Assembly (NCBI GenBank): GCA_021815905.1
Contig: JAKAZP010000154.1
Location: forward strand, 1-6,370
DNA from: Pseudomonadota bacterium
GTDB taxonomy: Bacteria > Pseudomonadota > Gammaproteobacteria > Steroidobacterales > Steroidobacteraceae
Length of the DNA stretch: 6,370 nucleotides
Direction of reading: 5' to 3'
Below are positions 4,825 through 6,370 of the stretch, piece by piece (position 1 is the stretch's first letter; each line of letters begins with the position of its first letter). A program made the position numbers and the translations under genes. Under the pieces are notes generated by a model. That model saw only the letters and a program-made list of their open reading frames with translations, was not told where the DNA came from and did not search any database.

Positions 4825-6370
4825 ATGAGCAGCGTCCCGGAAATCTTCGATGCCCTGAGCTACGGTCCCGCCCCGGAGGATGCGGGCGCGGTGCGCGAGT
4901 GGCTCGCGTCGCATGCGGAGGGCTTCCGGCTCTTCATCGGCGGGCAGTGGCGGAGCTCGCGCGGGCAGAGTCCGCGAATTCAGTGCCTCAATCCCTCGAG
5001 CGGCGAAGTCCTCTCGAGCCTCACGCAGAGCTGCGCCGAGGACCTCGATGACGCGGTGGCCTGCGCCGAGAGCGCGCTGCCGTCGTGGTCGAAATCGGGG
5101 TACGAGCGCGCCCGGGTGCTCTACGCGCTCGGGCGACTCATCCAGAAGCACAGCCGCTTCTTCGCCGTGCTCGAATCGCTCGACAACGGCAAGCCGATCC
5201 GCGAGACGCGCGATCTCGACGTGCCGCTGGCGGCGCGTCATTTCACGTATCACGCGGGCTGGGCGCAGCTCGTTGAGCGAGAGCTCCCCGACCGCGAGCC
5301 GCATGGGGTCGTCGGCCAGATCATTCCGTGGAATTTCCCGCTGTTGATGCTCGCGTGGAAGGTGGCTCCGGCGCTCGCCGCGGGCAATTGCGTCGTGCTC
5401 AAGCCCGCGGAGGACACGAGCCTGAGCGCGCTGTTCTTCGGGAGCCTGTGTCTCGAGGCGGGAGTGCCGCCCGGGGTCGTCAACATCCTCACCGGAGACG
5501 GCAGGGTGGGAGAGCTGATCGTCGCTCACCCGGGGATCCGCAAGATCGCCTTCACCGGCTCGACGGAGGTGGGCAAGCTCATTCGCCGCGCCACCGCCGG
5601 CACCGGCAAGTCGCTGACGCTCGAGCTCGGCGGCAAGTCGCCGTTCGTCGTCCTGGAGGATGCCGACCTCGATGCCGCCGTCGAGGGGTTGATCGATGCC
5701 ATCTGGTTCAACCAGGGCCAGGTGTGCTGCGCCGGATCGCGTCTGATCGTCGAGGAAAGCGTGCTGGCCGCGCTGATCGGAAAGATCAAGACGCGGCTCA
5801 CGCACCTGCGCATCGGCGATCCGCTCGACAAGGCGATCGACATGGGCGCGCTCATCACGCCCGCGCACCGTGAGAAGGTGCGGCATCTGGTCGAGCAGGC
5901 GCAGGCGCAGGGCGCGACGGTGTGGCAGCCGCAGATTCCGCTGCCGCGGCAAGGCGCCTACTTCCCCCCGACGCTGCTGACGGAGGTCTCGCCGGCCAAC
6001 ATCGTGTGGCGCGAGGAGGTGTTCGGGCCGGTGCTGGCAACGACCAGCTTCCGCACGCTCGAGGAGGCGGTGGAGCTCGCGAACAACTCCCGCTACGGCC
6101 TCGCCGCCACGCTCTACACCGAGAACATCAATCGGGCGCTCGAGCTCGCCGTGAAGCTGAAGGCGGGCGTGGTGTGGATCAACACCACCAATCAGCTCGA
6201 TGCGGCCTGTGGTTTCGGCGGCATCCGCGAAAGCGGCTTCGGGCGGGAGGGCGGCCTCGAGGGCATGCTCGATTACCTGCGCGAGCGCGACGCGTGGATC
6301 GCGGACCCCGGATCGGATGTGAGCGCGAGCGAGCGCTCGCGCCCGCCCGAGCGCGCCGCGGCGCCGCTCG
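4825..6370 (+). CDS. Aldehyde dehydrogenase, ALDH16-like, 3' end cut by the window edge
   Basis: NAD(P)+-dependent oxidation of an aldehyde to its acid; acetaldehyde from the preceding deoC product is the natural candidate. The 515 visible codons have no stop. A full catalytic domain is seen: PWNFPLLM with N170, KPAE with K193, AFTGSTEVG (242-250), LELGGKSP with E267, FNQGQVCCAGSR with catalytic C301, EEVFGPV with E398, and GGIRESGFGREGG (465-477). The N-terminus EIFDALSYGPAPE, before the usual FIGGQW motif, resembles the opening of human ALDH16A1 (REIFTSLEYGPVPES, recalled) and is absent from ordinary ALDHs. ALDH16 proteins carry a second, degenerate ALDH domain; here residues 496-515 after YLRERDAWIAD look like an Arg/Pro/Ala-rich linker, so more coding sequence probably lies outside the window. 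Human ALDH16A1 lacks the catalytic Cys, but this one keeps it. The start ATG 4825 has AGGA 11 nt upstream, only fair. Membership of ALDH16 is likely but rests on the N-terminus. Confidence 0.9.
   Translation, partial: MSSVPEIFDALSYGPAPEDAGAVREWLASHAEGFRLFIGGQWRSSRGQSPRIQCLNPSSGEVLSSLTQSCAEDLDDAVACAESALPSWSKSGYERARVLYALGRLIQKHSRFFAVLESLDNGKPIRETRDLDVPLAARHFTYHAGWAQLVERELPDREPHGVVGQIIPWNFPLLMLAWKVAPALAAGNCVVLKPAEDTSLSALFFGSLCLEAGVPPGVVNILTGDGRVGELIVAHPGIRKIAFTGSTEVGKLIRRATAGTGKSLTLELGGKSPFVVLEDADLDAAVEGLIDAIWFNQGQVCCAGSRLIVEESVLAALIGKIKTRLTHLRIGDPLDKAIDMGALITPAHREKVRHLVEQAQAQGATVWQPQIPLPRQGAYFPPTLLTEVSPANIVWREEVFGPVLATTSFRTLEEAVELANNSRYGLAATLYTENINRALELAVKLKAGVVWINTTNQLDAACGFGGIRESGFGREGGLEGMLDYLRERDAWIADPGSDVSASERSRPPERAAAPL

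Noticed and set aside
3730..5952. 740-codon open frame on the minus strand opposite deoC and the aldehyde dehydrogenase
   Set aside because: It is antisense to two strongly supported genes, its translation is Arg/His/Asp/Glu-rich without any family motif, and such long antisense frames are expected in high-GC DNA.
1..6370. CRISPR arrays, tRNA or rRNA genes, insertion sequences or defence genes
   Set aside because: No regularly spaced repeats, tRNA-like cloverleaf, transposase motifs or terminal repeats were seen; nearly all sequence is explained by five metabolic and regulatory genes.

Overview
The window looks like part of a nucleoside-sugar salvage locus from a high-GC bacterium (roughly two thirds G+C by eye). 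A proteobacterium is the most likely host, but this rests only on base composition, gene content and the style of the proteins. Five genes are present: a left-hand block of three on the minus strand and a right-hand block of two on the plus strand, separated by a divergent control region of about 410 bp.

Minus strand, in reading order: a phosphopentomutase (deoB, 3349 to 2138); a 198-bp gap with a candidate promoter and LacI-type operator; a LacI/RbsR-type repressor (1939 to 965); and, 31 bp further on, a ribokinase-family sugar kinase starting at GTG 933 that runs off the left edge with 311 codons visible. Plus strand: a deoxyribose-phosphate aldolase of the eukaryotic (human DERA) type (deoC, 3760 to 4797) and, 27 bp later, an aldehyde dehydrogenase resembling the ALDH16 family that runs off the right edge with 515 codons visible.

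The enzymes form a coherent route. Deoxyribose-1-phosphate or ribose-1-phosphate, released by nucleoside phosphorylases not seen here, is converted by DeoB to the 5-phosphate. DeoC splits deoxyribose-5-phosphate into glyceraldehyde-3-phosphate and acetaldehyde. The aldehyde dehydrogenase could oxidise the acetaldehyde to acetate. The kinase provides a second entry for free ribose, or possibly free deoxyribose.

The most interesting signals are the pairing of a human-type DERA with a catalytically intact ALDH16-like enzyme, and two matching 16-bp imperfect palindromes in the divergent region. One sits in the candidate deoB promoter and one at the candidate deoC transcription start, which suggests a shared regulator not encoded in the window. 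All promoter and operator calls are by-eye predictions.
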